A DNA stretch of 64,000 nucleotides from Bombyx mori. Taxonomy: Eukaryota > Arthropoda > Insecta > Lepidoptera > Bombycidae. Numbering within the stretch: the stretch's first letter is position 1; each line of letters starts with the position of its first letter. The position numbers were made by a program, and so were the translations under genes. The stretch is from assembly GCF_030269925.1 (NCBI RefSeq), contig NC_085133.1:7150001-7214000 (forward strand), in the 5' to 3' direction. The notes beneath the pieces were generated by a model. That model was not told where the DNA came from and ran no database searches. It was given only the letters and a program-made list of their open reading frames with translations. Below, piece after piece: positions 51,524 to 64,000 of the stretch.

Positions 51524-53145
51524 TGACCCGCTGTGTAAATACTCGAATTCTGAGGTACGACACTTAAAAACTATGTGACCGATCGACAGTTTTGTGGAAG
51601 ACTATTCGTGATTGAATCTCAGTGGCCCCGAAGATCATTATCGATGTATCGATAAAATGGACTGTTTTTGTGATTCTCAAATATCGATAAAATATCGATT
51701 TTTGCGGATCACAAATATCGATATCGTCGTACGTTGGTCGATCGGGGTTTTGTAAGAACATCGCGCGGAGGTGAGCGCAGTCTCGATATTAGTTTAAGTA
51801 GCGAAATTGGACTGATGTATCAATTCGAATTGCGGTTTTTTATCGAATTAAAAACAGTTTTTGTAAAGCAATCGTTAGTGATGTAATTTTAATCTTTTTC
51901 AAATCGATGAGCTTAATTTATAGGTGGTTTATTTGTAAATATTGTATGTATTTTTGTTTCAGTCCATCACATGTGTGTGTTTTTTATTATTTGTTTAACT
52001 AATCGCTAGCTGCATCACACGTTTTGTTCGCGATTCTTTGGTCTCTAGTTTATATGTGAAAATATTGAAAATTTCGTACATCGATATGGTTACAATAAAT
52101 TTGAAATATTAGATACCTTTAGACTTGTGTTACTACAATCATAAGGAAAAATATTTTGACATAATAACGGAGATCGGTTTTTTTTTATTATTTTAAATAT
52201 CGATTATTTTTTACGATTTAAGATGCGATTTGTTTGGGAGTGTAGGTAGCGACGTTAAGTACTTAATTATAATATTCGGAACGTCTGTGATTTCCGGCAA
52301 TGCCTACTGAATTATGGCCATTCACGATTGCCATAACCGGAATATTGTGTTCGTTTTGTTAGGTAGGTCTCGCATTAATGCAATCGAAACTAATATACGA
52401 ATTATAAATCGGCGTTAAAAATAAAATTAATGATCTTTGTGTGGATCTACGGTGGTAATAAGGTGGTTTCTCTTGGAGTTTCACCGGAATTTTTTTTTAA
52501 TTGTAATACGAAGTCTTGCCAATGATGTGTTTCGCTCTAGTCACTTTCTAATTTGTGTCGGCTAGTCAAATTGATAACGTACACGCCGCTCCAACACTCC
52601 CGAAGCAAATTACGCTATTTACTAGTTATATATTTCGTGAATTTTAAAATCATAAATTTTCATCTAAGTCACAAGAACGGCCTATGAAATGTATGTAAAT
52701 GTATACTTTGTATCGTATAGATTATTATTATTTTTTTTAGTTAAAAATGTTTTGTGACGCCTATTTATAGTGAGCATTTTGATTATTGTATTTTGTTTTT
52801 TACACTGTCGCAACGCGGCGGCCATTTTGTTGACGCGGTCATTGAACTTTCATATTGCATAATATCGCCTGAAATAAAATTATGAAGGTGAGACAACGTC
52901 TAAATGTCGTTAGTTAAAGTACAATTTATCATTTCGCCATATAATTAACACCTTGAGTATTTTTTTTAAAGCGTAATGGGAGTGAACACTACAGCATGTT
53001 GAGAGTAAACAGTATTGTCACTAAAAACAAGAAAGATGATTCGATAAAAAAAACACTAAAATGTAAGATTATAATAATCACCTTATATCGTTTTTCTTAA
53101 TCAGAGAACTCATCTTGTGTCGTGAATATAGTGTGACGTTACTTA
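51524..53145 (+). other. Tdg 3' UTR region with poly(A) signals
   Basis: AT-rich, no coding exon. AATAAA hexamers at 52094-52099 and 52873-52878 are plausible poly(A) signals for the gene; further ones lie downstream, so a longer 3' UTR is possible. No repeat was recognised in this part. Several ATCGAT-rich stretches occur at 51640-51725. Confidence 0.5.
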
Positions 53146-53347
53146 AGCCACAGACACAGCACACTAAATTTCTCGCCGGATCTTCTCAGTGGGTCGCGTT
53201 TCCGATCCGGTGGTAGATTCTGCGAAGCACTGCACTTGCTAGGGCCAGTGTTAGCAACATTCCCGGTTTGAGCCCCGTGAGCTCATCTACACTTCAAGAA
53301 GCTGAAATAGCCTCTCAAGGCTATCAGCATAGGAAGGGAATTAAAAA
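53146..53347 (+). mobile_element. Bm1-type SINE, 3' half
   Basis: AGCCACAGACACAGCACAC to GGAAGGGAATTAAAAAAAG. Confidence 0.8.
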
Positions 53348-54064
53348 AAGTGACGTCATCTGTTGCGAAGCATAGGCTTGTCAGAAGCCACTACATTCCT
53401 GTTACAAAACAATGTGACAATACTGTCGACTCTCATATGTTGTGGTCGGCCTGTCGCCATTGCCGCGTGCCCCGCGCATTTCACTATCGTTATCCGTCAG
53501 ATGCACTGGCCTTCCCGTCAGTGGCTATAGGGTTTTTTTTACCATTTAAACATCATGTGCCGTACACTTACAGTTTGTTATTTCGATGAGAGGTCGCGTG
53601 CAGATGCAATGCAATGATCATTATATTCAATTGAAGACACGAGTGGATGTAGGAGACAATTTGTTAATTTTGAGAAAACGGGGAACAAACTTTTGTTCCT
53701 TATTTTTGGTACTCATCTTACTAATATGGAGAATGAAAATTTTAAAAAAAATTATAAGAATATTGTTTTATTGAAAAAATACGTTAAATGCCCATGTTAC
53801 TTTCATGCGACGTGATAATATTTTTTCTGCGTACATAACTCCCTCATCACATGCAACTTCTAAAAATGGGCTTTAAACCCAGAGGCTTAAGATATAATAT
53901 GCTTTCTATGCACATAAAACCTTCATTCAATGTAAAAACTCAAAAATCTTAAAAACGGTACTTAACCCCTTCATCCACTCATCGTCTTCAATTATCAATC
54001 TTTGTTAATAAGTATGAAATGTGTTTAATACATATAAGAGTGCGACGATAGATAAATAGATATA
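53348..54064. other. 3' flank, nothing recognised
   Basis: Plus-strand frames at 53350-53589 and 53586-53774 show no family resemblance or splice context. Confidence 0.35.
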
Positions 54065-54306
54065 CGGTACCTGACGATAAATATTGCACATCGAACTTTG
54101 GAAAGAAACAATCGGCTAACTTCGGTTTCGTATCCCGTTATCTCTGTCGCACGAAACACTAAGAGTGCGACTGCACATTACCCCACTTCAACAACGACTG
54201 ACACGTCATATAGGTAGTGTGCGACAGAGATAACGCTCTACGAAGCCGAAATTAGCCGATTGTCTCTTTCCAAAAGTCGATGTGCAATATTTATCGTCGG
54301 GTACTG
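54065..54306. mobile_element. Long fold-back MITE, TA target
   Basis: 242 bp; arms of about 95 bp (CGGTACCTGACGATAAATAT... through CGTTATCTCTGTCGCAC) are near-perfect inverted copies around a ~50-bp loop, flanked by TA. Transcripts would form a long hairpin. Confidence 0.8.
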
Positions 54307-57300
54307 TATGGTTTATTCTTGTCCGTTAAATAATAACGAAATTACCTATAGATATACATATTTTTAATTAAAGTAAAAATTGCATTTGCACAGCCCTTTC
54401 TGTGCTTAACCGTACAATTAATTAATAATAATTTGTAACGCTGCATAATTTTCAATTAGGGTGCTAATTGGTTCGATATGTCTTTGGATTTTTAGTGAAG
54501 AAACTAACTGTTTGTTGGATATTCTAGATATGTTTTTTCTGTGTTATTTTGTGACTGTCATTTACATGTGTGACTGATCAATGTCAAGAAGGCGGATCTA
54601 AGTATTGTTTTCAATTTAAAAAGAATATTATTAAAATGTCATAAGTTGAATCTATTGCATAGATAGAATATACAATTTTTTTTTAAATTACATTCGATTA
54701 AAAAACTGCCTCGTCGTCGTCACATTATAACACATCGTTTTAGTCCTAAACGAATTGTTACTTCTTTTGTACTACATTTTGATGATAATCTTAAGCGTTT
54801 GGGTCGTGTACAGGTTAGTTGCGAGTTTAGATCGTGTTTCGAATGACGTTGGATATTGTGAGACTTAACATAGTAACAATACGGTCTGAGATGATTTAGT
54901 TTAGATTATAAGTGGATTGACACTACGACCTACTTAGCTGAGAAGCGTTTAATGGTTAGTGATTTTGGTATTATAATTATAAATTGATTTAGTATATCAC
55001 AATATGGGGATTACAATGTTAAGTCTCACAAGTGTGCTTGCGTTTTTTTTTTTAAACTTCTACAAATGAGTCCTTCCGCATACTCTAAAAATAAGTGTCA
55101 GTGTGTTGGCGTATTGTAAAAAAAAAAATAGTCGTTAACATCGGAGTGAAAAAAAAAAATTGTACAAATTTAACGTTAAATCTTTTTCTTTGCACAAAAA
55201 TAAAAATCTTAATTGTAAGTTAAGAATAAAAACGAAATAACATACGTAATAAAGACATATACTTTAATGATAGGTATAGACGGATGAATTTATACGGTAG
55301 TGAGTCGAAACGCGGTGGTTACCCGGGACGCGTCGGTAGGATCGGTCGGATTGTGCTCAATTGCGTCGATTTAATATGCTTTTTTAATGTCTCCGAATGA
55401 CGTAACGAGGTTTCGACTTTCGAACAGAGACTGGTTCTCTCCTGTGGATGGTTGAGAAGAAAGTACCGATAAAATTTCGTAATTTAAAAAAAAAATTTAG
55501 GAAAAAGGTTCGTTCCTATACATATTATTTAAATTATGCATGTGCTCTCTCTGATACCTCGAATTGTTGGCTTTAGATGATACTACACTGATATTTTTTA
55601 TCCTCGTTACGTGATTCGAATGCATCTTCTATAACTCTATTTTAAGTTTTTTTTTTTTTTGTTTTTTTTTTTCATTTTACAGAAGGGGAAAATAATTTTT
55701 AAAATTTAAATCAACAGGGTATTTAAGATTGCTTAAGATTTTATTTTATATTTATTATAATTATTATTTAAAGGTGCGTGCTCGCTTAGCGCCATTTTTA
55801 GTGTACGTTTGAGGTGTCGATTGTGCTATCTCTTTCATTCCTAATATATTAGAAGGAGATAGCAGAATGGCATACAGATTTTTTTCTATAGTACGTTTAA
55901 TTTCGAATAAACTGATGCATACAAATCGTTTATTTTGTCGCTATTAACGCAAAAAGGTTACCTATCTCATTTATTTACACACAATTATGACCATACATTG
56001 AATAGATTTGAAAAGTTACCAACATTTTATTAATTAGTCCAAAGTGTGACTTGAGGCGACGGCTCCATTATAAGTTGTATTGCTTATGACGTAAAAACGA
56101 GTATTGATTGCCATTTATAAAATTTGCAAAAATGGTTTCAATGAAAATTCAGCTTCGCATGGGTAATTCGCCAAGACTAACCGGCTCTTGTGCGATATTT
56201 AAATGCAATTGAGAGTAATATTTAGTTTTTATTACGACTAGTGGAATAAATCGTGTGAGACTAAGTACCGAAAAAATACCTAGATGCTTTAATTATTATA
56301 TTTGTATATTTTTATATCCTGTAAATTGTCATATCAACCAATCAAAATAGCTGTTGTTTCTTTTTTGTGGAACCTGTTGCCTCAAGTCCATTCAGAGCTC
56401 ATAAAATACAAAAAAAAATACAGAAAGGCGATTTGTGTGTGTCGCCCAAAAGAACGCTATGATATTTCTTCAAAGGGTCTTATTGATGTCGGCTTCTTAA
56501 CATTTAATTTTAGTGCTTTATGCTTCATACAAACTTTTCGTATACCATTTTTTTTAATTTATTTAAACATAATTGAAGAGTCTCCTTGTTTATCGACCTT
56601 TTTTTTGATATCGTATAATTCTAAAGAATAATTCGAAATAACTTTGAATTTCATCTCTTATTTCAATCGTATTGGATGTGCTTTGCATTATAGTTGACAT
56701 TGTTAAGGGGACTGTCGATTGAGACGAAACATGTCACTTTCAATATCTATCATCACTAAAGGCATAAGGTCGAAAATCCAAGATCTCAAATATTCGAACC
56801 GAAAATTTTAATTTGTGTTTGGTTAGTAATTATATTGAATACATTACATATTATACTACATTATAACTTATACCATTGGTATATGTATTCAATGCGACTA
56901 TTAATAATATATTTCTAGAATACGATATTTCTTTAATAATTAATTAAATATTATCTCGCCCTTGTGCCTTTAGTGTCGAGATTTGGCAGTAAATATAACG
57001 TGTCACTGTTGTTCGTTGTGATGTTGCATTGCCTTAATTTACGATTTATCTCAATGCTTAGAGAATTTAAAACATTTATATCATACCATCGGCGTGCATG
57101 CTTAGTTCAATATATTTATTTGAAATTAACGGAGACGGTATTATAATTAAAACAACCGATAAGAAATCGAATGATTTACTGTAAACAAAAGGAAATTTAA
57201 GGGAACCGCTATCGTGAAAATATTGCCAGGCAAAAACGAGTCTTATGTTTTTACAATTAATTATGTAAATTCGCGATGTTGGCGTAATAAAAAAAAGCGA

Positions 57301-57530
57301 TTTTAAGCTGAACAAGTTTTTGTTTGAGTGATTTATAAACAAAAACACCAATTCGCTGAAACAACTCGTTCGCCATCTGACTTACGTTTATAGTACTGTA
57401 TCAGCAGCCGCGCCTTAACTATCAATAATAATTCAAAAGCTTTCGCTCGAGAGAATAAATGATGCGCTCAGACAAACATAAATCATTCCTTAAATACTAT
57501 GTTGTTAATTTAAACCGTCTCCCGACTTTC
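54307..57530. other. AT-rich 3' flank
   Basis: About 3.2 kb without a recognised gene or mobile element; poly-A/T runs at 55046, 55120, 55647. Several AATAAA words (for example 55207, 55226). May be an extended 3' UTR or intergenic. Confidence 0.35.
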
Positions 57531-57715
57531 ACTCGAATATTAAACTCGGTTATGCTGACCCTTAAATAATTTTACTTTCCCTCGATTTTCACTCGGATAT
57601 TAAATATGGTTATGCTGACCCTTAAATAATTTTACTTTCCCTCGATTTTCACTCGGATATTAAATCTGGTTATGCTGACCCTTAAATAATTTTACTTTCC
57701 TTCGAATAAGGCTCG
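57530..57715. repeat. 60-bp tandem repeat, about 3 units
   Basis: Units aligned at 57541, 57601 and 57661 share GGTTATGCTGACCCTTAAAT and AATTTTACTTTCCCTCGA; a few substitutions between units. Non-coding minisatellite. Confidence 0.85.
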
Positions 57716-57910
57716 GATATTCCTGCGCGTTAAAATGTGCAATGTCGGAGATTAGTGATCGAATTTTTTGTTATGGTATTATCGGTATTTTCATTGTGTG
57801 TGTGTCATTATTGTTATATAGGGATGGGATCTACTAATGTAGGACTGAAGGCTAGCGCTAGTAAGCTCATTAAAGCTAAATTAAATCCTCGTTACTTGAA
57901 ATATCATAAT

Positions 57911-58168
57911 TCGATGCTTGAAAGGCAAAAGTGACTAAGCGACAATAACTGCTTTGTACATAAATGATAGGCAATAACCATGTTCGATGTGCAAAAAAAA
58001 TATATTTCTAGGTCTATTAAAATCATTTCAATCCTACAGCTACTAGCTAGATTCTACTACGGCTAGATTCGTTAAAATACATTTTTTTTTCAGGTATTTC
58101 AACTTTAAATTAGTCTACTGTAAAGTTCACACATTGTCGCTTAGTCACGTTTGCCTTTCAAGCATCGA
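57911..58168. mobile_element. TA-flanked MITE, copy 3 of 3
   Basis: Ends TCGATGCTTGAAAGGCAAA / complement; close to copy 2, sharing its longer centre. The left end abuts AAT, so the left TA is worn. Confidence 0.8.
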
Positions 58169-58671
58169 TATGTTATTTAAATTATTTTCGAATGCTTGTG
58201 AATGACAATAAGCATCACTTAATCGATACAAGCACTTTCAAGCGCAATTTCTGTTCTAGATAGCAAGCGTTCGTACTTTCTGAATTAAATTAAGTCTGCC
58301 TTTTTTTCTTTTCTTCTCTCGGAACCGTTGTAAGAAAACGAACGAGCGATTAACGACTTTCCTATTGAGTGCATTAAGGTATGATATTAGCTGATCGGAA
58401 CGGATTCGTGCTGGACTAACATCTAGTTTTTAGTGACGGTCTTATGAATGTAAATATGACAAAGACGTGTTGCTACGAATCATTTAAATCGTTTCAATTA
58501 AATCGTGGTTTTTTTTTTCCTTTATAAACAATAATTTTCTACAAAATAAAAACTGATTCTTTTTGAGTTACCATTTTCGCGTTTTGTCGTATTTACGTTC
58601 AAAATATAACGCCTTTTAAATGTAAGTGTCTATCAACGAGTTAGTGTTAGTCTTTACACGTACGTGCGTAG

Positions 58672-58714
58672 CGTGCGTGCGCACACGCAGCTCGGAGGCG
58701 AGCGCGCACGCACG
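58672..58714 (+). repeat. GC-rich perfect hairpin
   Basis: CGTGCGTGCGC (58672-58682) pairs perfectly with GCGCACGCACG (58704-58714) across a 21-nt loop, in otherwise AT-rich sequence. Confidence 0.6.
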
Positions 58715-59390
58715 GTATTTTAAATAATTTACGTGTCCCCTTTCGTTTTGCACGTGGATTTGACAAGAAATTTTTGTATTGCTCTATTTCAAGCTTAACG
58801 ATAATAATAATATAGAGAATGACTTTTAACTTTGAAACAGAGTAATTCTTTAATTTCTATTTTAATATTAAGGGCGCTTTGTCTATATGTCCACGTGGAA
58901 AATCGATCGTTTAGTTAGGGACTGTTGAAATGATCAATTTTTAATGATAAATTAACAAAAAATTTTAAACAGACAAATGACCCGTTCATAAATAAAAATT
59001 TATAGTAATATTAATATTTTCGATTAATGAATAATATTGAATTGTATTTGTCACTAAGACTTGATCGTCCAAACAGTTATTTAGGGTTGACCAGTGTATG
59101 CATTGAGTCGCTCAACTATTTGTACAGTATGTATATTTTTGTAAAATTCAAATACTAACTTGCAGTGGCAATATTAATGAAATTTTAAAACTAATATTAT
59201 AATAATTACAAGTGTGTAGTCAAATTTGTTGATTTATTTTTTACCGTTCACATATGAATTAATTATCAATTTTATTAACATTGATTCCGTGTGTGTAATG
59301 CAAATTTATTGAATAATTAATAAAGAGGATATTTACACATTTTTCTCATACATAATGTTGTAGGTTTTAATCAAATATTTAACTGCCTAA

Positions 59391-59459
59391 CTAATATGTT
59401 ACTGGTTTGTGCACATTATCAGTGACTATGTAAGTTTGCACACAGAGTAACATATTAGT
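59391..59459. repeat. Short inverted repeat
   Basis: CTAATATGTTACT and its complement AGTAACATATTAG bracket ~45 bp that itself has TTTGTGCACA/TTTGCACACA arms. Small fold-back element or relic. Confidence 0.5.
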
Positions 59460-59575
59460 CTGGTAGAACATAATTGCACGAATCACAAGCTCGCACTGAA
59501 TTCGATAATGGGCGATTTGTACACGGAATGCCTTTTAATTCAACATTAAATAATCCGATAAAAAAAAAACAATTA

Positions 59576-59688
59576 GGAGCCATTCATAAATTACGTCACA
59601 CGAATTTCAGGACTTTTGTCACACTATGTCACATTTCGGTTATACCCCCCCTCCCCATCCACGTGTGACGTAATTTACGGATGACTCC
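59576..59688. mobile_element. Short MITE related to the 3695-4188 element
   Basis: GGAGCCATTCATAAATTACG and near-complement CGTAATTTACGGATGACTCC bracket ~113 bp with a C-rich run in the centre, echoing the 494-bp element. Confidence 0.6.
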
Positions 59689-60525
59689 TTCGCTCAAATT
59701 AGAAAAGTATGTTTTGAATGAAGCATCCTGTGAAATGTTTTTTTTTATTGTACGCATTTAATTGTGAATTTCAATTAGGAGGTTTTGGACGACTGTGTCT
59801 GAGTTTTGGTAACGCACAACGCTGCGTATTGTGTTATGATAACGTTTTGCTGTATGTTCATTCGAAGCATCCGTGGACTCTTCGCGCATTGGTGTGCGTA
59901 CTCAAGCTTTAAGCTCTATGAAAACAGACTTATTACGGCCCACGTGTACAATAGATTCGTCTTATTAAGCGTCCCTCGTCGCTTGGTTGTGATTTAAAGA
60001 GTCGCTTAAGGTCCCACACTCCGTCTCGATGCGAACAATTATAGGTACGTGTTAACAGTATTGTCGTGCCAAATTTTATTGGCAACGTTCTGTGTTATCA
60101 GCTTTATGCCTCTGTCACTGATATAACAAACTAGCGAGTCTCGTGCAAAAGTACATGTAAAATTTGTTTGAAACTACGCGCACGCCATCTATCGTACGTC
60201 GATGGTGTTCTATGCCGGAATTTTACGTTGAAAATCCAAGAATAATGTTGTAACTCAATCGGATAAGCAAGACATAAGCGCACAGTATAGACCTTGATGA
60301 TTGTTTTTCGCAATTCAATTTGTTTCTACTAATAATTATGGCATTGTGTTTATTAAATCAGGTGCTTAGTTGTTCTATATTTTTAAAAAAACGTGCGTAC
60401 AATAAATGTCAGGTGTCTTGATTTTTGTAAAGTCAATGTCAATTAATGAAGACTCCAGTCCTATAGATTTCAGTTTTAGTGATAATAATTAATAAATACA
60501 AATCGAATTGTAACTAATGATTTAC

Positions 60526-60759
60526 TAGCCGTTTCCCGTGGCTTTGCGCGCCTCATCAAGAAACAATGTCAATTATTTCCAATGATAATGATACAGTTTC
60601 TCGTGGGAATGAAATTTTTTTTCAGGATCAGTGTTAGCCTATGTCACGCTACTGAACCAAACAAAACCCACTTTTAAAAAAAAAAACATGTCAATATATT
60701 GTTTCGTTTCACGGTGATAGAAGGACAAACATATCCACTTTCACATAATATAGTATGGA
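60526..60759 (-). mobile_element. Helitron, family H5
   Basis: Minus strand: TCCATACTATATTATGTG start (60759), 3' end CCACGGGAAACGGCTAG at about 60526. Confidence 0.65.
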
Positions 60760-60817
60760 AGTACTATAATATAGTTACAAAATCGATTGATTGAGTGGTT
60801 CAATTTGGTTCAATCCG

Positions 60818-60932
60818 GTAAGCAGCGGCTTGGCTCTGCCCCTGGCATTGCTGAAGTCCATGGGCGACGGTAACCACTCACAATCAGGTGGGCCGTATGC
60901 TCGTCTGCCTACAAGGGCTACAAAAAAAAAAA
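60818..60932 (+). mobile_element. Jockey/CR1-like LINE 3' end
   Basis: Plus strand, GCAGCGGCTTGGCTCTGCCC to GGGCTACAAAAAAAAAA. Confidence 0.7.
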
Positions 60933-61295
60933 CTACACGGCTGTAGTTGCAATCATGTTCTTGCGATTAACATTCAATCCGCGTATTGGATTGTACGTAA
61001 TTTGATAATCGGTCGACAGAGGCATATTGATGAGGACAATTAGAATTCATGCCCAGAGATTTGAAGCAATATCATTGTCGTCTCTCGTAACAGAAGCAAT
61101 AATAATTAGTTCGGCGGGATAGCCTTTGTCGGACTTTCGGGCTTTGAAAACATTAGATGGAAATTTTTTAATCTCGTGTATTATTGTGATAATATTTAGT
61201 GTTTAGTTTGTTTTGGTGTCGAAATTTCTTATTGAATAATAAAATCGTGAATTTCACCGAACATTTTACATCTACATAGTAATAAAAATAAAAAC

Positions 61296-61632
61296 TTCAG
61301 AGGTGTCAAGGGATACCCGGATGGAACGAAGTTCCTTTCGATTAATTAGTGAAGGAATTGTATTTTTTTTTTAAAGTTATAATAATAAATTACGGCATTA
61401 TGAAGAAGAAAAAAACAATACTATGAACTAAATTACTATTGTTGAAACGCTATCTCGGGAAACTGTACTCATTACGCGGACCAATCGGATACGAGCAATG
61501 TCACGCGATAAGCGCCTATACGTTGATTGGTCAGAATGACGGATCTAAAAAGTGTCGTGACAACTTTTCGTAAGAATTTTTTCCGTCTAGCCCCCTTTCA
61601 CAACGCGCGATAAGGAACTTCGTTCCAATATA
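61296..61632 (-). mobile_element. GGAACGAAGTTCC element, stand-alone copy
   Basis: Inverted relative to 29798-30113 and very similar along its length; starts with GGTGTCAAGGG at about 61304 and ends at GGAACTTCGTTCCAA. Confidence 0.75.
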
Positions 61633-62904
61633 ACAGTTTTTGTCTTCGAGAAATCTCATAAGTAAAAGAGCCGTTAATATTGTGGTTGGTGTTTTTTAAA
61701 ATCAAAACCAATGTGAAGCGACGGAGTTTGAATTTAGCTCAATTTTATTGATATGTACTTATTACATTATTTTTATTTACTATAAAAAAATAACTGTATT
61801 TGCCTATTTATAGCCGTTTTAATTGTTGTTCCCTTGGCTAGTGTGAATGTGATGTGTTTATGTTACGTCGAATAATATGTGTTGTTGAAAATTATGAGAA
61901 ATACGTCCAAGTAATGTATGAGTTTTCTCCCGGTCTGTATCAATTTAGCGTACATTACGGTAGTACTTATTTGTCTAGCCAAGGGTGATTTCGTGCACTC
62001 AAACGACTCGCATTTTCGAATCACGGTGCTTATTTCTATAGTGGCGACTCGGCGTTGAAGTAATATTGAGATTGTTCTCCGTTGGAATAACTGTCTTTAG
62101 ATACATTAAGTTATTCTTTCATAAGGAATTGTTCTGCTTTATTAGGTGCAAAGGTGATTTTGTTTTTTTTTTTTTTTTCTCTTTGTACGGAACAGAAATG
62201 GTCAATTTAAACTAGAACCGCGTCGCCACTAACGCGTTACTAAAGTACAATTTACATTAATGATATGTATTATGGGTTTGTAAAGTATTGTCACTGTTGA
62301 GCGATGTCGCATGTTCTAAATATCGTTTCAATGTCCGTTAATGAACTACGCTAGCGGTAAAACACTAATGTTTGTACAGTTTTTAACTATACTTCTCATA
62401 GCAATAAGCAAGAAAATATTTTTTAGGTAAATTAAGATCTAATCGAATTAAAATAATAATATGTAAAATAATGAAAAAGTAATAAACTTTCTGGAGTAAT
62501 AATTTCATTTGAAACATGAATTTCATTTCATTCGAATAACTTTATGAGGTCCTATTGTGAAAGAAATAAAACCCATTTTAAAATAAATAATCGGAAAACG
62601 ACTCTGGATTGTAATTAGAATTAAACAGGAAGAATTTTTAATTATTGAAGTACATCATAGTGTAATGTTTAAGTAATGTATTATAATTAATAAATTTAAG
62701 GTAAAAAGTTATTATTAACATTGTATGGAAAAATTGTGACAAAATTATAGTCATTTGTAATATTAGAATGTTGTTTTATTAATTTCTATGATTTCCAATG
62801 TGGTGTATGTTGTATTATCTATGGTTTATATGTAGTAATAATCTTCGAACTATGCTTTTGATTTAGGCAACGAAGTAACGCAAATCTACTATTGTCTTGT
62901 TTAA
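61633..62904. other. AT-rich 3' flank
   Basis: No gene or repeat recognised. Confidence 0.4.
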
Positions 62905-63184
62905 GTCCAATCGGATCTTCCCGATTCACTCTGTGTGCTTTTAGGCACTCCAAGCATCGGTCATCGCTCTGATCGGTCTCGTCAAATGCGATAAAGAGTT
63001 CGACGTGCAAACTAGTCCATAGACGCAACTTAGTGGTTCGCAATTCCGATCCGGTGGTAGATTCAGCGAAGCAATGCTCCAAAGCTAGTACCAGTCATCC
63101 CAGGTTGAATCCCGTGAGCTCACCTACTAGTTAAGGTTACGCTGAAATAGTCTCTCAAGCCATCAGCGTAGATAGGAAAAAAAT
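62905..63184 (+). mobile_element. Bm1-type SINE, diverged
   Basis: ATCGGATCTTCCCGATTCAC to GATAGGAAAAAAATC. Confidence 0.75.
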
Positions 63185-63429
63185 CAATTAGGTAGGGAAT
63201 TATATATGAATATAAACTTAATCACGTTATTTTATTTGCAACAGAACTGCATCGATCATTGATTAAAATAATTATTAATAGGAAGGAGCAAATTACCGTG
63301 GAACTGAATCTTTAAAACGTGATACGTTATTAATTCTGTAGTTAGCTTAAACTAAATAAAGTTTAGAATGAGAACACCGGAAGTGACGGTTTACTAGATG
63401 TGACTTGGTTAGCGGTAGAGCACTTCATT

Positions 63430-63740
63430 ACGGATCATCCCTATCCATTAACGGTGCTTTTAGGTACCACAAGCACCGGTCACCGTCCTCGCCGAACCCA
63501 TCGCTTGCAACGAAGGGCTCGACGGGTAAATTAACCCATCTCCCATCCCATTAACACAGCCACTGGGTTTCTCGCCGGATCTTCGCGTTTCCGATCCGGT
63601 GGTAGATTCTGCGAAGCAATACTCTTGCTCGGGCCAGTGTTAGCAACACTCCCGATTTGAGCCAAGTGAGCTCACCTACACGTCAAGAAACTGAAATAGC
63701 CTCCCAAGGCTATCAGCATAAAGGTAGGAAAAAAGAAAAA
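63430..63740 (+). mobile_element. Bm1-type SINE
   Basis: ACGGATCATCCCTATCCATT to AAGGTAGGAAAAAAG. Same orientation as the copy about 250 bp upstream. Confidence 0.8.
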
Positions 63741-63869
63741 GAAAAAAAAGAGCCAACTTCTAATATAAGAGACGGAAATTAAAAGAAACTGATTATACAG
63801 TTTTTGAAACATTTTTATAATTTTTCCAGTAAAATTTCCAAAAAGTAATCTTTATTCTGGACTAAAAAA

Positions 63870-64000
63870 AATTTTTTTTTTTTCTAGCTCACGACCCACC
63901 TTGTGTTATGTGGTTACCAGAGCCCATACACATCTACAAGATAAATGCTGTCAACCACCTCGAGACATGAGCTCTAAAGTCTCAGTTTTAACTACTACTG
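63870..64000 (-). mobile_element. SINE tail copy (family S1), cut by window end
   Basis: Minus strand; poly-T, then CACGACCCACCTTGTGTTAT. Continues beyond the window. Confidence 0.65.

Overview
This is a eukaryotic, AT-rich, repeat-packed nuclear window, almost certainly from the silkworm Bombyx mori or a very close relative. The evidence is many copies of the A-tailed Bm1-type SINE, a tRNA-headed SINE family whose tail resembles the silkworm BMC1-type repeat, Helitron ends typical of Lepidoptera, and jockey/CR1- and RTE-type LINE tails. Family names are from recognition and were not searched.

One host gene is visible. It lies on the + strand and spans about 4670-51523. I assembled it by hand as 21 coding exons (first exon inferred, the other 20 well supported), all GT-AG and all phase-compatible. 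The open frame codes for about 1165 residues and ends in TAG at 51521-51523. It encodes a thymine (G/T mismatch) DNA glycosylase of the MUG/TDG family. Residues ~230-420 (exons 5-8) are the catalytic core, with GINPG (Asn263), the [13 protein letters not shown] block, FNGK and MPSSSAR. In front is a Pro/His/Gln-rich acidic region with an AT-hook-like KKRGRKKK. Behind are two canonical AT-hooks (KKKRGRPKK), a polyglutamine run and a ~620-residue low-complexity Ser/Pro/Tyr/His/Gly tail. Vertebrate TDG is about 410 residues, so this is a strongly extended form; a large TDG is also known from Drosophila (Thd1).

Layout: 1-4500 repeats and possible 5' flank; 4670-4695 candidate first coding exon with a start-stop uORF just before it; 4696-12756 intron 1 with LINE tails, an inverted Bm1 pair and a Helitron; 12757-16232 N-terminal exons; 16233-28761 a 12.5-kb intron full of nested SINEs, Helitrons and a pogo-like MITE; 28762-33926 catalytic exons; 35847-46900 AT-hook and low-complexity exons, very GC-rich against AT-rich introns; 46901-51409 an intron holding a hAT element with perfect 8-bp target duplication and a decayed transposase gene; 51524-64000 3' UTR/3' flank with scattered mobile elements and no further host exon seen.

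The most interesting points are the very long DNA-binding glycosylase with three basic/AT-hook motifs and four SUMO-consensus motifs, repeated insertion of retroposons within about 10-40 bp of exon borders (one ~405-bp retroposon family three times), two tandem NAGNAG acceptors, and several nested or composite mobile elements.
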